Shown in pieces: positions 62,592-64,000 of a stretch of 64,000 bases of DNA (positions within the stretch are counted from its first letter, which is position 1; the number at the start of each line of letters is the position of its first letter). The stretch comes from Prinia subflava. Its lineage: Eukaryota > Chordata > Aves > Passeriformes > Cisticolidae. The position numbers and the translations under genes are program-made. The stretch covers positions 58,409,485-58,473,484 of the forward strand of contig NC_086248.1 in the NCBI RefSeq assembly GCF_021018805.1, read 5' to 3'. The notes beneath the pieces were generated by a model. The model was not told the origin of the DNA. It made no database searches and worked only from the letters and a program-made list of their open reading frames with translations.

Positions 62592-64000
62592 GTAAGGAAA
62601 AAATCCCATGTCAACTATAAAACCTGTAGATCACAAACAAACAAAACCCCCCAACAAACAAACAAACAAACAAACAACCACCCCCCCTCCCCCCCAAAAA
62701 AAACCCCAAAAAACACCCATGTACTGATTTTCTGACTACCTATTCTTATTTACTTCAAATTGTTCATTTAAGTATAAATACATTACCAAAGTTTACAACA
62801 TTAAACAAAGTTTATGTTGTATTGGTCAATAAAATACTACAGTGCAATGTAAATTACTTTGAGGAAAGATTAATTCAAGAAAATATATTTTCCCCATTCT
62901 GTAGACTGTTGGGCAGTTTTTGTTTGCAAATCCTTTTTTTTCCCATACAAAACTCAGCAAAATTAAAGGTTGAAAGAGATTACTGGTCAAATCTAGTCAA
63001 TTTGATCTTACCAAATTGTGTTAAGTATTTTAATCCCCTTAGAAAAGGGGGTTACTCTCATATATGTAATGTAAGCCATAAATTCACTATCATTACTATG
63101 CCCACAAATATTACTATGATTTATTTAACTGCTTGGTTATAGTTTTGACTGTGAATTACAGATCTTTCATGAATTTTGGGTTTGAGAAACAAATCCAGAA
63201 TAACAGTTTTAGCATGAATTTTTTTTTTGTGCACCACAATTCCTTCTTTTCCCAAAATGAATTACAGAATTATGGGAAATATGTAACATTTTTCTCTGAC
63301 TGTATATGTTCATTCATGTAGTTCAATTAATCAGTATAAATGAAATGAAAGAGTAGTTTTGTTTATCACCTTTCAAAGTTTCAGTCTACACAAGTACTCT
63401 TCATAAGTTAAGATTTAAAAATTTATAAGACATTTATTGCACATGTCATGGTTTTATCTTGGTAAAAATACTGGCATACATGGTAATTTATACTCCATAG
63501 TTTACTGGAATGCTGATCTTTTAAGGTTTTACTGTAGCCGTTTATTTAATTAAAATTATGTAGATGCTTTAGGAAAGGATGTTAGAGGCGACTAACACAG
63601 CTCTCACTCACATAGTGCATTACCTCAAAAGAATTACACCCAGGTTATGCCATTTTTCTGTTTTCCTTCATTTAAACTTGGCAAGACTGTTCCTGGTAAA
63701 TCAATAACCATGTCTTTTCCAGTCCTAAAGGGTTCCCTTTCAGCCACTTTTCACATGTCACTTTGTGGGCTCCAGCTATGATCAATGAGAACCTCTGTGT
63801 GTTTCATTTCTCATCATATCTTATAAGAAATCACTTGAGAATTTTATTCTTGACAAAGTCACGGTGGTTGAAGCCTGATCTACAGTCTGGTCAAGTCAAG
63901 GGCAGTTCTGCTGTTAATTTAGGTATGTTTTGCATCACGCCATTACAAAAATGCTTTTGAAAAATGAACCTATAGTGTTAAAGCTACATAGTGTTAAAGC
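62592..64000 (+). other. ESR1: ESR1 intron 4, 5' part (runs off the window)
   Basis: Donor GTAAGG at 62592. After the A/C-rich block it is AT-rich unique sequence with no gene or recognised repeat. The acceptor and exon 5 are beyond the right edge. Retention would add ten residues after Pro357-Gly and stop at 62618-62620. Confidence 0.9.
62634..62717. repeat. A/C-rich low-complexity block just after exon 4
   Basis: AAAC units with C runs (AAACCCCCC, CAAAC repeats, then C7-type runs and A8), starting 43 bases after the exon 4 donor. Same composition as the block at 57838-58030. Confidence 0.93.

Noticed and set aside
1..64000. Oestrogen response elements (GGTCAnnnTGACC) for autoregulation
   Set aside because: By eye only half-sites such as TGACCT were seen, no full palindrome near the promoter; a motif scan would be needed.

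Overview
The window is a vertebrate nuclear locus carrying the 5' half of one gene, the oestrogen receptor alpha gene (ESR1), on the + strand. Four coding exons are seen: 6165-6592, 36710-36900, 49702-49818 and 62256-62591, with lengths 428, 191, 117 and 336 bp. They are joined by GT-AG introns of about 30.1, 12.8 and 12.4 kb. Joined in frame they give residues 1-358: AF-1/N-terminal domain, both zinc fingers of the DNA-binding domain, the hinge with its basic nuclear localisation region, and the ligand-binding domain up to about helix 4. The remaining ligand-binding-domain exons must lie past the right edge. No other gene, tRNA, rRNA or CRISPR is supported.

The genome is a bird. CR1 LINE 3' ends of avian type (3' terminus of ATTCTGTG-like units) are scattered through the introns in both orientations. 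Older, strongly diverged CR1 copies and a MIR-like SINE core remain in introns 2 and 3. The protein is very close to chicken ERalpha as I remember it. It begins M-T-L-H-T-K because the upstream ATG of the usual M-T-M-T start reads CTG here, which fits what I recall of songbird ERalpha. A passerine is likely but not proven.

Layout. 1-5880: AT-rich upstream flank with no recognised gene, a poly-A tract and a CA microsatellite. 5885-6164: leader/promoter-proximal DNA with a 36-base purine tract, four short upstream ORFs and a splice acceptor at 6086/6087 that looks like the shared acceptor used by ESR1 leader exons in mammals. 6593-36709: intron 1, repeat-poor at both ends, with five CR1 copies packed into 14.0-25.4 kb and a small CpG/ACGTG cluster about 0.65 kb before exon 2. 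36901-49701: intron 2, with diverged CR1 relics and a CR1 fragment. 49819-62255: intron 3, with a CR1 3' end, a MIR-like relic, an A/C-rich low-complexity block and an old CR1 relic. 62592-64000: start of intron 4.

No new biological system was found. The points most worth checking are the start-codon change, the upstream ORFs, the leader splice acceptor, the GC3-rich exon 2, the CpG/ACGTG cluster in intron 1, the 63-base poly-A run and the ancient repeats.
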